64,000 nt of DNA from Solirubrobacterales bacterium (GTDB lineage Bacteria; Actinomycetota; Thermoleophilia; Solirubrobacterales; Solirubrobacteraceae). The notes under the pieces were generated by a model. The model was not told where the DNA came from. It worked only from the letters and a program-made list of their open reading frames with translations, and did no database searches. The stretch spans positions 1 through 64,000 of the forward strand of contig DAIDJO010000108.1 in NCBI GenBank assembly GCA_027451345.1. The letters run 5' to 3'. Within the stretch, counting starts at the first letter, position 1, and every line of letters starts with the position of its first letter. A program made the translations under genes and the position numbers. Below, piece by piece: positions 41,920 through 51,436 of this stretch.

Positions 41920-42948
41920 TCACAGGCCCTGCAGAACGCAGGCTCCCTTGCCGCCGTTGTGGGCGTTCGACCACTCCTGCTGAAGCGCGTAGTGGTCGCC
42001 GTTGAGCGTCTGGTTGTAGGCGCTCGACCCGCTGATCCCCCCGAAGTTCCAGGCGCAGAGGTCGCCGTTCTCGTAGCCGCTGCTGTTGTACCAGGCGCTC
42101 CCGAGCGGGTCGGTGATCGTCTCGTTGTGCTCATGGCTGAGCACGTTGATCGTCGCGTCGGCGTTCGGGTCGATGCTCGCGTTGGGGTGGAATCCGGCGT
42201 CACACGCGGCCGGCACGGTGTCCGCGAACGGCATGTTCGCGTAGAGCAGCCCGCCGGAGTTCGAGTGGTACGCGCAGAACTGCGTGAACGAGCAGCTGTT
42301 GTTCGCGTAGCAGCTCCCCACGCCCTTCGGGGTGAACACGAAGTAGATCGCGCTGCCGTTCTGGGGCAGCCCCTGAGCCTGGGTGAAGGCGGTGAGCTGC
42401 TTGACCATCTGCGCGTCGCTCACGCACACCGACGTGGCGCGGTCACGGCAGTCGTTCGTGATCGGAGCCGTGTCGGGGTAGGCACCGCCGAACGTGGTGA
42501 GGTTCGAGAGCGTCCCGGCGTGCGTGAGGGTCGTGCCACTCGTCGTCGGGCCGTACTGCGTCGCGGCGTCGTACACGTTCGTGTTCGTGTTCGTGCCGGT
42601 CCGCGTGGCGGCGGCCACGTCGGTGAGGTACCTCGTGATGAGCGTCTGGTAGCTCCCCGGGATCGGCTGGCTCCAGTTCGACGGCGACCAGAAGATCGCG
42701 TAGGCCGTGTTCCCCTGGTCGAGCACCGGGCCGCCGTGGTAGATCAGGTTGCTCGAGGTGCTGCTGCCGGTGCGCCCGTTGTGCGACTGGCGGCTCGGCA
42801 CGATCCCCCTGATCGGACCGTGCGCGTGCCCGGTTCGCGGGGCGGCCGCGCCCGCCGGACCGGCGGCGATGGCCGTGGTGACCGCCACGGCCGTGGTGGA
42901 CACGACGAGCGCCGTCCTGGCGCGGAACGTGCGAACGATGCTGAACAC
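41920..42948 (-). CDS. Exported protein with HEHNE metalloprotease-like motif
   Basis: 342 residues from a GTG at 42948, preceded by AAAGGGGAG. The signal peptide is ARTALVVSTTAVAVTTAIAAGPAGA (about 10-35). The mature part is Asn/Thr/Ser/Tyr-rich with six or more cysteines. Near 280-310 it reads NVLSHEHNETITDPLGSAWYNSSGYENGDLCAW. The HE-x-NE-x-x-TDP spacing resembles the metal-binding region of secreted plant phosphate-induced (EXORDIUM-like) proteins and related bacterial proteins with an AHELAEAVTDP-type motif. Hydrolytic activity is possible but unproven. Confidence 0.8.
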   Translation of the reverse strand: MFSIVRTFRARTALVVSTTAVAVTTAIAAGPAGAAAPRTGHAHGPIRGIVPSRQSHNGRTGSSTSSNLIYHGGPVLDQGNTAYAIFWSPSNWSQPIPGSYQTLITRYLTDVAAATRTGTNTNTNVYDAATQYGPTTSGTTLTHAGTLSNLTTFGGAYPDTAPITNDCRDRATSVCVSDAQMVKQLTAFTQAQGLPQNGSAIYFVFTPKGVGSCYANNSCSFTQFCAYHSNSGGLLYANMPFADTVPAACDAGFHPNASIDPNADATINVLSHEHNETITDPLGSAWYNSSGYENGDLCAWNFGGISGSSAYNQTLNGDHYALQQEWSNAHNGGKGACVLQGL

Positions 42949-43048
42949 GCACTCCCCTTTCCGAAGATGAACGGACGTGAGCGTACCCCCTCGTTGCGCC
43001 GATGCAAAGCGGTTCATCGGTCCGCGGTGGGCGGCGCCCGGGCGGGTG

Positions 43049-44452
43049 TCAGGCGGCGATGCCGATCACCCGCGTGCCCGGGCGGGCGCAGCCGCTCATG
43101 TCGAGCATCGCCGCGATGTCCGCCGGCGTGAAGTGGTCGGTCCCCGTGTCCTGGTAGATCCCTGATGCGGTGAGGCTCGTCCGGCCGATCCCCTGCGTCC
43201 AGGCGATCAGCTGCCGGATCGAGCGGCGGACGCTGAGCGGTTGGCCCGCGAGCGTCCGCAGCTCGAGCGTGGCGACGATCCAGGTCAGGTCCGCGGTGCG
43301 TCGGTTGTGGTCGGTCCGCATCTGCCAGGCGATGCTGCTGTGCTGGGGAGCTCCGTTCGGGAGCCGCGGCGGCGTACTGGTCGCGACGGTGATCGGCACC
43401 CGGGCGACGGTCGCGCTGCTCTGACCGTCCCGGTAGAACAACGGCCGCGCGGGGGAGCGGCCGCCGCTGCGGGCGAACGTGACGTCGATCCCCTGCGCGC
43501 GGGCGGCGTCGATCACCTGCTCGGCCTGGCTTCGCACCCAGGCCGGGACCTGCGGGCGGAAGCTGAAGACGACCGGCCGGCAGGCTCGGCCCCACGGTCG
43601 CCCCACCGTCGCCGGCAGTCCCTGCGGACCGGTGAAGGTGTAGTAGCCGCGCGCGCCCGGCACGGCCAGCCGCGCCAGCTGGCGGGCGATCATCGGCAGC
43701 TGGGCGACGGGCAGCGGGCTCGTCGGCGCCGCCACGGCGACCCGCTCGCCCCAGTCGCCCATCGTCGCGGTCACCGACACCTTCGGGTAGGGCGGCCGGC
43801 TCGCCTCGATCGCCGCGCGAACCGGAAGCGGGTGCGAGCCCGCCGTGACGTACAGCGTGTCGCGGCCGCTGCCCCCACCGTAGATGGCGGGGACGTTCCC
43901 GACGATCGGGATCACCCGTTGACCCCCGATCGTCGCCGCCGGACCCTCGGCCAGGCGTCCGGAGGGGGCGACGGCGGTGAGTGCCGTCGGCACGGTGACG
44001 TCGTAGGCGAGCGAGCTGAAGGCCGAGCTCGATGACGGGATGCTCACCCAGTGCGCGCCGATCGCCGTCGCCTCGCCGGCCGGGAACTTGAAGTACGACC
44101 GCAGCGCGTACGGGTTGCCGGAGATGAAGGCGGTCCGTCCGAGGACCTCAACCTGGGCCCGGGTGCCGTCCGAGGAGGTGATCAGCTGGTGGCCCGCGGT
44201 GAGGGCGACGTCGTTGTCGAGGGTCCCGCTGTGCGTTCCGTAGAACTGGCGAACCACCTGCCGGAAGGAGCCGCTCGCGCGCGCGTCGGCGAGCGCCCGG
44301 TTCAGCAGCGACGTGGCGTCGGCCGCCGAGGCGCTCGCGCGGGGTTCCCGACCGGCGGTGTGGACGGCCCACCCGGCGGCGGGGGCGAGGAGTGTGGCCG
44401 CGGTCGTGGTCAGGGCGACCCCCGTGATCATTCTCCTCCGCGATGCGCGCAT
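43049..44452 (-). CDS. Exported protein of unknown function
   Basis: 467 residues from an ATG at 44452 (a second ATG at 44431 is equally possible). The N-terminal RRRMITGVALTTTAATLLAPAAGWA is a signal peptide or anchor. The following half (about 50-240; LLNRALADARASGSFRQVVRQF, THSGTLDNDVALTAGHQL) has the beta-rich look of LppX/LprG-type lipoproteins but lacks a lipobox Cys. The second half contains three cysteines and a helical end. No catalytic motif is seen. It is 100 bases upstream of the HEHNE protein gene on the same strand, possibly one transcript. Confidence 0.7.
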   Translation of the reverse strand: MRASRRRMITGVALTTTAATLLAPAAGWAVHTAGREPRASASAADATSLLNRALADARASGSFRQVVRQFYGTHSGTLDNDVALTAGHQLITSSDGTRAQVEVLGRTAFISGNPYALRSYFKFPAGEATAIGAHWVSIPSSSSAFSSLAYDVTVPTALTAVAPSGRLAEGPAATIGGQRVIPIVGNVPAIYGGGSGRDTLYVTAGSHPLPVRAAIEASRPPYPKVSVTATMGDWGERVAVAAPTSPLPVAQLPMIARQLARLAVPGARGYYTFTGPQGLPATVGRPWGRACRPVVFSFRPQVPAWVRSQAEQVIDAARAQGIDVTFARSGGRSPARPLFYRDGQSSATVARVPITVATSTPPRLPNGAPQHSSIAWQMRTDHNRRTADLTWIVATLELRTLAGQPLSVRRSIRQLIAWTQGIGRTSLTASGIYQDTGTDHFTPADIAAMLDMSGCARPGTRVIGIAA

Positions 44453-44647
44453 CCGTCTGAGCCGCCTCGTTCTCCCGTGGTGTGAGCACCACACCCTACC
44501 GGCTCCCGGCCCGTCGCCCGGCTCGTCCACCTCCGTGCGCCGCCACGCTCGAGCGCAGCTGTGGCGTCCTGAGGCTGCTGCCGGCTCGCCGCTGCTTCGC
44601 CGGCAGGGCTTCCCCCCCGGCGCGCCGGCGTTATGCTCGCCTGCGAG

Positions 44648-45703
44648 ATGGGGGAGCGTCGGGTCGCGATCATCGGTTACGGGTTGGCCGGACGCGTCTT
44701 CCACGGGCCGCTGATCACCGCCACGCCCGGGCTCGAGGTGGCGGCGATCATCACCTCCGATCCGTCGCGGCGGCGGCAGGCGCGCGCCGACCATCCCGTC
44801 GCGTCGCTGCATCACAGCACCGCGGAGCTGTGGTCGGCCGGCCGGGAGCTCGACGCGGTGGTGGTCGCCGCGCCGAACGCCAGCCACGCCCCCCTCGCCA
44901 CCGAGGCGATCGAACGCGGCCTGGCGGTCGTCGTCGACAAGCCGCTCGGCCTCGGCTCCCGCGAGGCGAGTCAGCTGGTCGCGCGAGCCGAGCAGCGTGG
45001 CGTGCTGCTCACCGTCTTCCAGAACCGACGCTGGGATTCCGATCACATGACGCTCGCCCGCCTCATGCGCGAGGGGGCGCTCGGCACCGTCCACCGCTAC
45101 GAGTCGCGCTTCGAGCGCTGGCGCCGGCACCCGCGACCGGAGGTGTGGCGCGAGGCCACGCCGCCCCTGCAGGGCGGGGGAGTGCTGCTCGACCTGGGCA
45201 GCCACCTCGTCGACCAGGCGCTCCAGCTGTTCGGCCCGGTCGAAGCGGTGTACGCCGAGATCGCCGCTCGCCGCGGGACGCCGGGCGACGATGACGCGTT
45301 CCTCGCGCTGACCCACCGAAGCGGCACGATCAGCCACCTGCACGGGTCGGCGCTCGCCGCCGCGCCCGGACCCCGGCTGCGGGTGCTCGGCAGCGAGGCG
45401 GCGCTCATCGTGCGCGAGCTCGACTCCCAGGAGGAGCGGCTGCGGGCGGGCGAGCGCCCCGACACCGTCGACGACTGGGGCGTCGAGCCCGAGCACGCTC
45501 GGCCGCGGTTGATCGCCGGGGAGCGCAGCGTTCCGATCCGTCCCGACCGGGGCGCCTGGCAGACCTTCTACGCGCGCCTGCGCGAGGCGCTCGACGGCGG
45601 CGGCCCGCCCCCGGTCGATCCGCGCGACGCCGTCGAGACGCTGCGGGTGCTCGAGGCCGCGCGGGCGAGCGCGCGCGAGCGGCGGCTGGTCACGCTCAGC
45701 TGA
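44648..45703 (+). CDS. Gfo/Idh/MocA-family oxidoreductase
   Basis: 351 residues from an ATG at 44648. A Rossmann fold opens with VAIIGYGLAGRVFHGPLI (about 6-23), and the family's E/D-K-P stretch is VVDKPLGL near 98. The C-terminal alpha/beta domain carries GGGVLLDLGSHLVDQALQLFG (about 178-198), with the H190-region histidine likely catalytic. These enzymes oxidise sugars, inositols or their derivatives with NAD(P). It is divergent from the exported protein gene and converges on hutU. The substrate is unknown. Confidence 0.9.
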   Translation: MGERRVAIIGYGLAGRVFHGPLITATPGLEVAAIITSDPSRRRQARADHPVASLHHSTAELWSAGRELDAVVVAAPNASHAPLATEAIERGLAVVVDKPLGLGSREASQLVARAEQRGVLLTVFQNRRWDSDHMTLARLMREGALGTVHRYESRFERWRRHPRPEVWREATPPLQGGGVLLDLGSHLVDQALQLFGPVEAVYAEIAARRGTPGDDDAFLALTHRSGTISHLHGSALAAAPGPRLRVLGSEAALIVRELDSQEERLRAGERPDTVDDWGVEPEHARPRLIAGERSVPIRPDRGAWQTFYARLREALDGGGPPPVDPRDAVETLRVLEAARASARERRLVTLS

Positions 45704-45734
45704 CCGGGAACCGTCGGCGCTGCCCGGTTGCGGT

Positions 45735-47378
45735 TCACGCGTCCTCGGGGTCGAGCATCGGCATCCGGATCCCGTTCTCCTGCGCCACCTCGACCGCCCG
45801 CTCGTAGCCGGCGTCGGCGTGGCGCACGACCCCGATCCCGGGATCGGCGGTGAGCACCCGGCGCAGCCGCTCCGCCGCCGCCGCCGTCCCGTCGGCGACG
45901 ATCACCTGGCCGGCGTGGATCGACTTGCCCATCCCGACGCCGCCGCCCTGGTGGATCGACACCCAGCTCGCGCCACACGCCGTGTTGAGCAGGGCGTTCA
46001 ACAGCGGCCAGTCGGCGACGGCGTCGGAGCCGTCGAGCATCGACTCGGTCTCGCGCTGGGGGGAGGCGACCGATCCGGTGTCGAGGTGGTCGCGCCCGAT
46101 GACGATCGGCCCCTTCAGCTCCCCGGAGGCGACCATCGCGTTGAAGCGCAGCCCGGCGAGGTGGCGTTCGCCGTACCCGAGCCAGCAGATCCGGGCGGGC
46201 AGCCCCTGGAACTGCACCTTCTCGCCGGCCAGACGGATCCAGCGGGCGATGTGCTCCTGCTCCCCGAACAGCTCGAGGATCGCCGCGTCGGTGCGGTGGA
46301 TGTCCTGCGGGTCGCCGGAGAGCGCGACCCAGCGGAACGGCCCCTTCCCCTCGCAGAAGAGCGGGCGGACGTACGCGGGCACGAACCCGGGGTAGGAGAA
46401 CGCCTCGGCGTCACCGTGCTCGAAGGCGAGGCCGCGCAGCGCGTTGCCGTAGTCGAACGCCTCCGCCCCGGCTCGCTGCAACGACCGAATCGCGCCGACG
46501 TGCGCGAGCACGCTCTCGCCGACCCGGCGCAGGTACTCCTGCGGGCCGGAGGCGCGCAGCACCTCCGCCTGCTCCATCGTCAGCCCGGCCGGGATGTAGC
46601 CGTTCAGGGGGTCGTGCGCCGAGGTCTGGTCGGTGACGACGTCAACCTGGACCCCGCGACGAACGAGCTCGGGCAGCACCTCGGCGGCGTTGCCGAGCAG
46701 CCCGATGGAGAGCGGCCGCCCCGCGCGTGCCGCCACGGCCAGGCGCGTGAGCGCGTCGTCGAGGTCGGCCGCGCGCTCGTCGAGGTAGCCGGTCTGGATC
46801 CGGCGCTCGATCCGCTGCAGGTCGGTCTCGATGCAGAGCGCGGTGCCGCCGCACATCGTGATCGCGAGCGGCTGCGCTCCGCCCATTCCGCCGAGTCCCG
46901 CGGTCACCACCAGGCGCCCCCGCAGATCACCGCCGAAGCGCTTGCGTCCCGCCGCGGCGAACGTCTCGTACGTGCCCTGGAGGATCCCCTGCGAGCCGAT
47001 GTAGATCCACGACCCGGCCGTCATCTGCCCGTACATCATCAGCCCGGCGGCGTCGAGCTCGCGGAATGTCTCCCAGTTCGCCCACTCGCCGACGAGGTTC
47101 GAGTTGGCGATCAGGACGCGCGGCGCGTGCTCGTGGGTCTCGAACACGGCCACCGGCTTGCCCGACTGCACGAGCAGCGTCTGGTCGTCGGCGAGCCGTC
47201 TGAGCTCGCGCTTGATCGCCTCCAGGCACGCCTGGTTGCGCGCCGCCTTGCCGATCCCGCCGTAGACGATCAGCTCGGCCGGGTTCTCGGCGACGTCCGG
47301 GTGCAGGTTGTTCTCGAGCAGGCTGAGCGCGGCCTCCTGCTGCCAGCCGCGGCACCGGGGTGGAGCGGGCAGGCTCAT
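45735..47378 (-). CDS. hutU: Urocanate hydratase
   Basis: A 547-residue NAD-dependent lyase of histidine breakdown (urocanate to imidazolonepropionate). The urocanase signature FQGLPxRICW is present (near 465), along with [38 protein letters not shown] and the Cys in [11 protein letters not shown]. Near 505 the usual H-H-G-G-G and G-Y-S-Q-H-A-G read HQGGG and GKSIHAG, two changes in a conserved loop. The ATG overlaps the gdhA stop by four bases. The frame is open upstream, but that start is in gdhA and is rejected. Confidence 0.96.
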   Translation of the reverse strand: MSLPAPPRCRGWQQEAALSLLENNLHPDVAENPAELIVYGGIGKAARNQACLEAIKRELRRLADDQTLLVQSGKPVAVFETHEHAPRVLIANSNLVGEWANWETFRELDAAGLMMYGQMTAGSWIYIGSQGILQGTYETFAAAGRKRFGGDLRGRLVVTAGLGGMGGAQPLAITMCGGTALCIETDLQRIERRIQTGYLDERAADLDDALTRLAVAARAGRPLSIGLLGNAAEVLPELVRRGVQVDVVTDQTSAHDPLNGYIPAGLTMEQAEVLRASGPQEYLRRVGESVLAHVGAIRSLQRAGAEAFDYGNALRGLAFEHGDAEAFSYPGFVPAYVRPLFCEGKGPFRWVALSGDPQDIHRTDAAILELFGEQEHIARWIRLAGEKVQFQGLPARICWLGYGERHLAGLRFNAMVASGELKGPIVIGRDHLDTGSVASPQRETESMLDGSDAVADWPLLNALLNTACGASWVSIHQGGGVGMGKSIHAGQVIVADGTAAAAERLRRVLTADPGIGVVRHADAGYERAVEVAQENGIRMPMLDPEDA

Positions 47379-48730
47379 GGGTAGATCGCCCGCAGCTTCG
47401 CCGCCTCGGACACGTGCTGGATCGCGCTGGCGAGCGCCGCCGTGCGGTGGTCGACGCCGAGCTCGTCGGCCGTCGCCCGCACGCGCCCGAACGCGGCGCG
47501 CATCTGCGTCCGCAGCCGCTCGCGCACCTCGAGCGCCTCCCAGCTGTACTTCTGATGGCTCTGCACCCACTCGAAGTAGCTCACGATCACCCCCCCCGCA
47601 TTGGCCAGGATGTCGGGCACGACGACGATGCCGCGCTCCGCCAGAATCCGGTCGGCGGCCGGCGTCGTCGGGCCGTTGGCGCCCTCGACGATGAGCCGGC
47701 AGCGCAGACGGTCCGCGTTCTGGTGGGTGATCTGTTCCTCGCGGGCGGCGGGGACGAGGACGTCGCACTCGAGCTCGAGCATCGCGCCGCCGTCGATCGG
47801 CTCCGCCTCCGGGTAGCCCTCGAGGTACTGGTGCTCGGCCACCCAGCGGGTGACGGCGGGGATGTCGAGGCCGTGCGGGTTGGTGATGGCGCCGCGGATG
47901 TCGCTGACGGCGAGGACCTTGCCGCCACGCGCGTGCAGCTCCTGCGCCACGACCGAGCCGACGTTGCCGAAGCCCTGGACGACGAAGCTGCGCTCCGGCA
48001 GCGCCCAGTCGAGCTCCTCGAACGCGGACTCGATGGTGAACACCACGCCGAGCCCGGTTGCGCTCTGGCGCCCGACCGTGCCGCCGAGGGCCACCGGCTT
48101 GCCGGTCACCACGGCGGGCACGGCGTTGCCGACCGACTGCGAGTACGTGTCGTAGAACCAGGCCATCTCACGCTCCCCGGTGCCCATGTCGGGAGCGGGG
48201 ATGTCCACGTCCGGTCCGATCACGGGCAGGATCTCCGCCGCGTAGCGGCGCGTGATCCGCTCCATCTCGCCGGGCGAGAGCGCGTACGGGTCGCAGCGGA
48301 CCCCGCCCTTGGCCCCGCCGAACGGCAGGTTGACGAGCGAGCACTTCCAGGTCATCCACATCGCGAGCGCCGCGCACTCGCCAAAACCGAGGTCCGGCGC
48401 GAAGCGCAGGCCGCCCTTGGTCGGGCCCATCGTCAGGGTGTGCTGGACCCGGTACCCGGTGTAGTTGACGACCTCGCCCGAATCCATCCGCACCGGGAAG
48501 TTGCACACGAGTGACCGGCGCGGCTCGAGCAGGCGCGTGCGCACCTCGTCTTCGAGCGCAAGCACGTCGGCGGCGCGCGCGAACTGACGGCACGCCATGG
48601 CGTAGAGCGCGGAGTGCCACTCCTCGCCGAGCGGGACGTCGTCGCGCTGGAACTCGCCTGGCCGTGCCGCGGCGTGGCCGGGCGCCGGGGGCGCCGGCTC
48701 GCCGCCGTGCGACTGGATTGGGGCGCTCAT
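47375..48730 (-). CDS. gdhA: Glu/Leu/Phe/Val-type dehydrogenase, probably NAD(P)-glutamate dehydrogenase
   Basis: A 451-residue oxidoreductase. The substrate domain has [12 protein letters not shown] (about 85-96) and [13 protein letters not shown] (about 120-132) with the catalytic lysines, then [14 protein letters not shown] near 160. The Rossmann motif GFGNVGS is near 243, and [11 protein letters not shown] and [18 protein letters not shown] fit glutamate dehydrogenases rather than leucine or valine enzymes. It releases ammonium from the glutamate formed by histidine breakdown. It is translationally coupled to hutU by an ATGA overlap. A candidate promoter stands 70 bases upstream. Confidence 0.95.
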   Translation of the reverse strand: MSAPIQSHGGEPAPPAPGHAAARPGEFQRDDVPLGEEWHSALYAMACRQFARAADVLALEDEVRTRLLEPRRSLVCNFPVRMDSGEVVNYTGYRVQHTLTMGPTKGGLRFAPDLGFGECAALAMWMTWKCSLVNLPFGGAKGGVRCDPYALSPGEMERITRRYAAEILPVIGPDVDIPAPDMGTGEREMAWFYDTYSQSVGNAVPAVVTGKPVALGGTVGRQSATGLGVVFTIESAFEELDWALPERSFVVQGFGNVGSVVAQELHARGGKVLAVSDIRGAITNPHGLDIPAVTRWVAEHQYLEGYPEAEPIDGGAMLELECDVLVPAAREEQITHQNADRLRCRLIVEGANGPTTPAADRILAERGIVVVPDILANAGGVIVSYFEWVQSHQKYSWEALEVRERLRTQMRAAFGRVRATADELGVDHRTAALASAIQHVSEAAKLRAIYP

Positions 48731-48800
48731 CGGGCCCCGGTTCGGATCGGCTCGAACCTCACGGCAACCTCCCGACTCGGTGTGGGATCACGCTGTCCAA

Positions 48801-48830
48801 TCTATAGCCAGTCGGAGCGTCAGGGGTCAG
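48801..48830 (-). promoter_or_regulatory. Possible promoter of gdhA-hutU
   Basis: On the minus strand, CTGACC (48830-48825) and TATAGA (48806-48801) are 18 bases apart, upstream of the gdhA start. The rest of the 233-base gap to the divergent exported-protein gene holds nothing clear. Confidence 0.35.
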
Positions 48831-48963
48831 GCCGTCCGCGCGGCTCGCGCCGCCGTCCGCGTGGCAATTCGTCGCCCACGGCTTCAGTCCCGCGCGCGAG
48901 CGGCCGATGATGGCCGCGTAGTACGGCAACCACCGCGTTCCGGTCGCGGACAGAGGGGGTCTG

Positions 48964-50262
48964 ATGATCAGGCGACTGCCGGCCGCTGCGGCCGTGCTGG
49001 CGCTGATGATGAACGCGGGGATGGCGAGGGCGGCGACGCTGGGGGTGAGCGCGCCGCCCGCGCTGTCGAGTTCGTACGCCTGCTCGAGCTCGACCGTCAT
49101 CGGCCAGTACGCCGATGACCCCTCGACGCCGTACGTCGTCCCGGCCGCCGGCCGGGAGATCACCCAGTGGCAGACCTATACGGCCGGTGACGATCCGGGG
49201 AGCAGTCTCACCTTCGCCGTCGTGCGACCGGACCCCGGCAATCCGAACGGGTACACGGTGGTCGGCTCCGACACCGAGGCGCTTCCGAACCCCCTGCCCG
49301 CCGGCCAGGTGGCGAGCTTCACGCTGAGCGATCCGATCCCGGTGCAGCCCGGTGACACGCTCGCGCTCTACTCGAGCGACACCGCGGACGCGTGCTCCTT
49401 CGACGGTGGCGTCATTCCCGCGACCGATCAGCTCTTCGCGGCGACGGCGCCGACGCTGCCTCTCGCAGCGTCGGAGCCCCTCACGGTGACCGGATCGATC
49501 GCCGGCGGATACGCCCTGAACGTCGCCGCGACGCTCGTCGAGAACGAGGACGCCGGGGTGCAGACGGCGGCTCCCGCCGCGGCGACGGTCGGCGTGGCGG
49601 CGGTGCTCACCTCGACGGTGACGAACCTGGGTCCTGCCGTCGGCCCGATCACGTTCACCGATCAGGTCCCGGACGGCCTGCTCGTGGACTCGGCGGTGGC
49701 CGGGCTCGGTGTCTGCTCCACGTCCGGGCAGACCGTCACCTGCACGATCGACGCCCTCCCCGTCGGGCAGAGCGTCCCGGTCGACGTGGTCGTCACCCCG
49801 GCCGTCGCGGAGACGGTCGCCAACTCCGTCTCCGTCGATGTCGGCACCGCGTCGGGCAACGTCGACCCCACCGCCGCCAACAACGCCGCGACGGCGTCCG
49901 TCGTGGTGGTCGCGCCCGCGTCGCCGGTCCAGCCGCAGCCGGCTCAGCCGCCGGCGTCGGCGCCTCCGTCGTCCTCACCCCAGCCGTCCTCACCCCAGCC
50001 CGCGCCGACGTCGCCCCCCCGGCCGCCGTCGTGCACGGTCATCGGGTTGCGCGGGTTGCCCGTCACCGCGGCGAGCGTGCTGCTGCGGGAGCTCAGCTGC
50101 CGGGTCCGCGTCGTGCGGGCCCACGGTTCGCTGCGTCGGGGTCTCGTCGTCGGAACCCGGCAGCGGCCGGGTGCCTATCCCGACCGGCAGCTCGTCACCC
50201 TGATCGTGTCCTCGGGGGCGCGGCACCGGGCGCGTCGCCGGGGGGCACGGACCGGACGATGA
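48964..50262 (+). CDS. Exported protein with DUF11 domain and PASTA-like end
   Basis: 432 residues from an ATG with AGAGGGGG close upstream. The signal peptide is RLPAAAAVLALMMNAGMARAA (about 4-24). A beta-rich domain with two cysteines follows (about 25-195). Residues about 198-320 form a DUF11-type Ig-like domain (VGVAAVLTSTVTNLGPAVGPITFTDQVPDGLLVDS). After a Pro/Ser/Gln linker (about 320-360), the end (CTVIGLRGLPVTAASVLLREL) looks like a PASTA-type peptidoglycan-binding unit. It is probably a wall-attached surface protein. Its last 68 bases overlap the end of hutF on the other strand. Confidence 0.85.
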   Translation: MIRRLPAAAAVLALMMNAGMARAATLGVSAPPALSSSYACSSSTVIGQYADDPSTPYVVPAAGREITQWQTYTAGDDPGSSLTFAVVRPDPGNPNGYTVVGSDTEALPNPLPAGQVASFTLSDPIPVQPGDTLALYSSDTADACSFDGGVIPATDQLFAATAPTLPLAASEPLTVTGSIAGGYALNVAATLVENEDAGVQTAAPAAATVGVAAVLTSTVTNLGPAVGPITFTDQVPDGLLVDSAVAGLGVCSTSGQTVTCTIDALPVGQSVPVDVVVTPAVAETVANSVSVDVGTASGNVDPTAANNAATASVVVVAPASPVQPQPAQPPASAPPSSSPQPSSPQPAPTSPPRPPSCTVIGLRGLPVTAASVLLRELSCRVRVVRAHGSLRRGLVVGTRQRPGAYPDRQLVTLIVSSGARHRARRRGARTGR

Positions 50263-51436
50263 TGCCCGGGTCGGCGCAGGTGGCCAGCGCGTAGGGGAGG
50301 TCGGAGGCGGCGATCCCCCGGATCGAGGGGTGGGTGGGGTCGACCTCGAGCCGGCGCTCCCCGGCGACGCCGAGACTCGCCGCGCCGTTGCGGTGCAACT
50401 CGCCCCAGAGGTCGCCGGTGCGCGCGAGCAGGCCGTGGCGCGAGAGGCAGAGGCGACGGGCCAGGGTCTCAAGCTCGCGCGTCTCCTCGAACGGATCGAC
50501 GCGGACGTTCGAGTCCGAGCCGATGGCGAGGCGCACCCCCGCGTCGCGGTAGCGCTGCGCGGGCAGGAAACCGTCGCCGAGGTTCGCCTCCGTCGTCGGA
50601 CAGGCGGCGACGATCGACCCCGTCGCCGCGAGCCTGGCGATGTCCGCATCGCTCACATGGATGGCATGGACGATCGTCGTCCGCGGTCCGAGGAAGCCGT
50701 GCCGGTGAAGCAGCTCGATCGGCGAGCAGCCGTGTTCGGCCGCGCACTGCTCGATCTCGCGCGGCTGCTCCTGGGCGTGGATGTGGCGGACGAGGCGGTG
50801 TCGCTCCGCGTACTCGCTGATCGGTGTCAGCCACGACGCCGGCACCGCGCGCACCGAGTGCGCGGCCACTCCGACCTCGATCCCGGGCCGGTCCCGCGCC
50901 CAGTCGCGCAGCCGGTCGACTCGCTGAAGGAACGTCTCGACGTCGGGATCGCAGAAGCGGCGCTGGCCGGGTTCCGGGGGAACGTCCGCGCCGGCGCGCC
51001 AACCGTTGCGGTGGTACGCGGCGGGAAGCAGCACGATCTCGAGGTGCGCGGCGCGCGCCGCCTCCGCCACCGCCATGGCCATCGCGTTGGGCTCGGCGTA
51101 CGGGGTGCCGTCCGGCTGGTGATGGACGTAGTGGAACTCGCCGACGGTCCCGTACCCGGCAGCGGCCATCTCGGCATAGACGGCGGCGGCGACGGTGTAC
51201 ATCGAATCGGGGTCGAGCCGGGCCACAGCGGCGAACATCGCCTCGCGCCAGCTCCAGAAGTCGTCGTCGGCCGCGACGGCGCTCAGACGCTCGGCGGCGC
51301 CGCGCATGTCGCGCTGGAAGGCGTGCGAATGGACGTTGACCATCGCCGGGATCTCCGGTCGCCCCGCCGGGCCGCCCCGGTGGGGGACACCGCCGGCCGC
51401 GTCGGCCCCGCTGATCACGCCGACCCCGCTGGTCAC
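50195..51436 (-). CDS. hutF: Formimidoylglutamate deiminase
   Basis: A 413-residue amidohydrolase that turns N-formimidoylglutamate into N-formylglutamate and ammonia. Metal-binding HSH is in MVNVHSHAFQRDMRG (about 32-46), then AHSVRAVP near 185, HIHAQEQPREIEQC near 215, and GSDSNVRVDPFEETRELE near 315-332, all close to HutF. The N-terminal 30 residues lack the usual complete beta domain and may reflect an uncertain start. Its GTG overlaps the hutI stop by four bases, and the end overlaps a convergent gene. Confidence 0.92.
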   Translation of the reverse strand: MTSGVGVISGADAAGGVPHRGGPAGRPEIPAMVNVHSHAFQRDMRGAAERLSAVAADDDFWSWREAMFAAVARLDPDSMYTVAAAVYAEMAAAGYGTVGEFHYVHHQPDGTPYAEPNAMAMAVAEAARAAHLEIVLLPAAYHRNGWRAGADVPPEPGQRRFCDPDVETFLQRVDRLRDWARDRPGIEVGVAAHSVRAVPASWLTPISEYAERHRLVRHIHAQEQPREIEQCAAEHGCSPIELLHRHGFLGPRTTIVHAIHVSDADIARLAATGSIVAACPTTEANLGDGFLPAQRYRDAGVRLAIGSDSNVRVDPFEETRELETLARRLCLSRHGLLARTGDLWGELHRNGAASLGVAGERRLEVDPTHPSIRGIAASDLPYALATCADPGIIVRSVPPGDAPGAAPPRTRSG

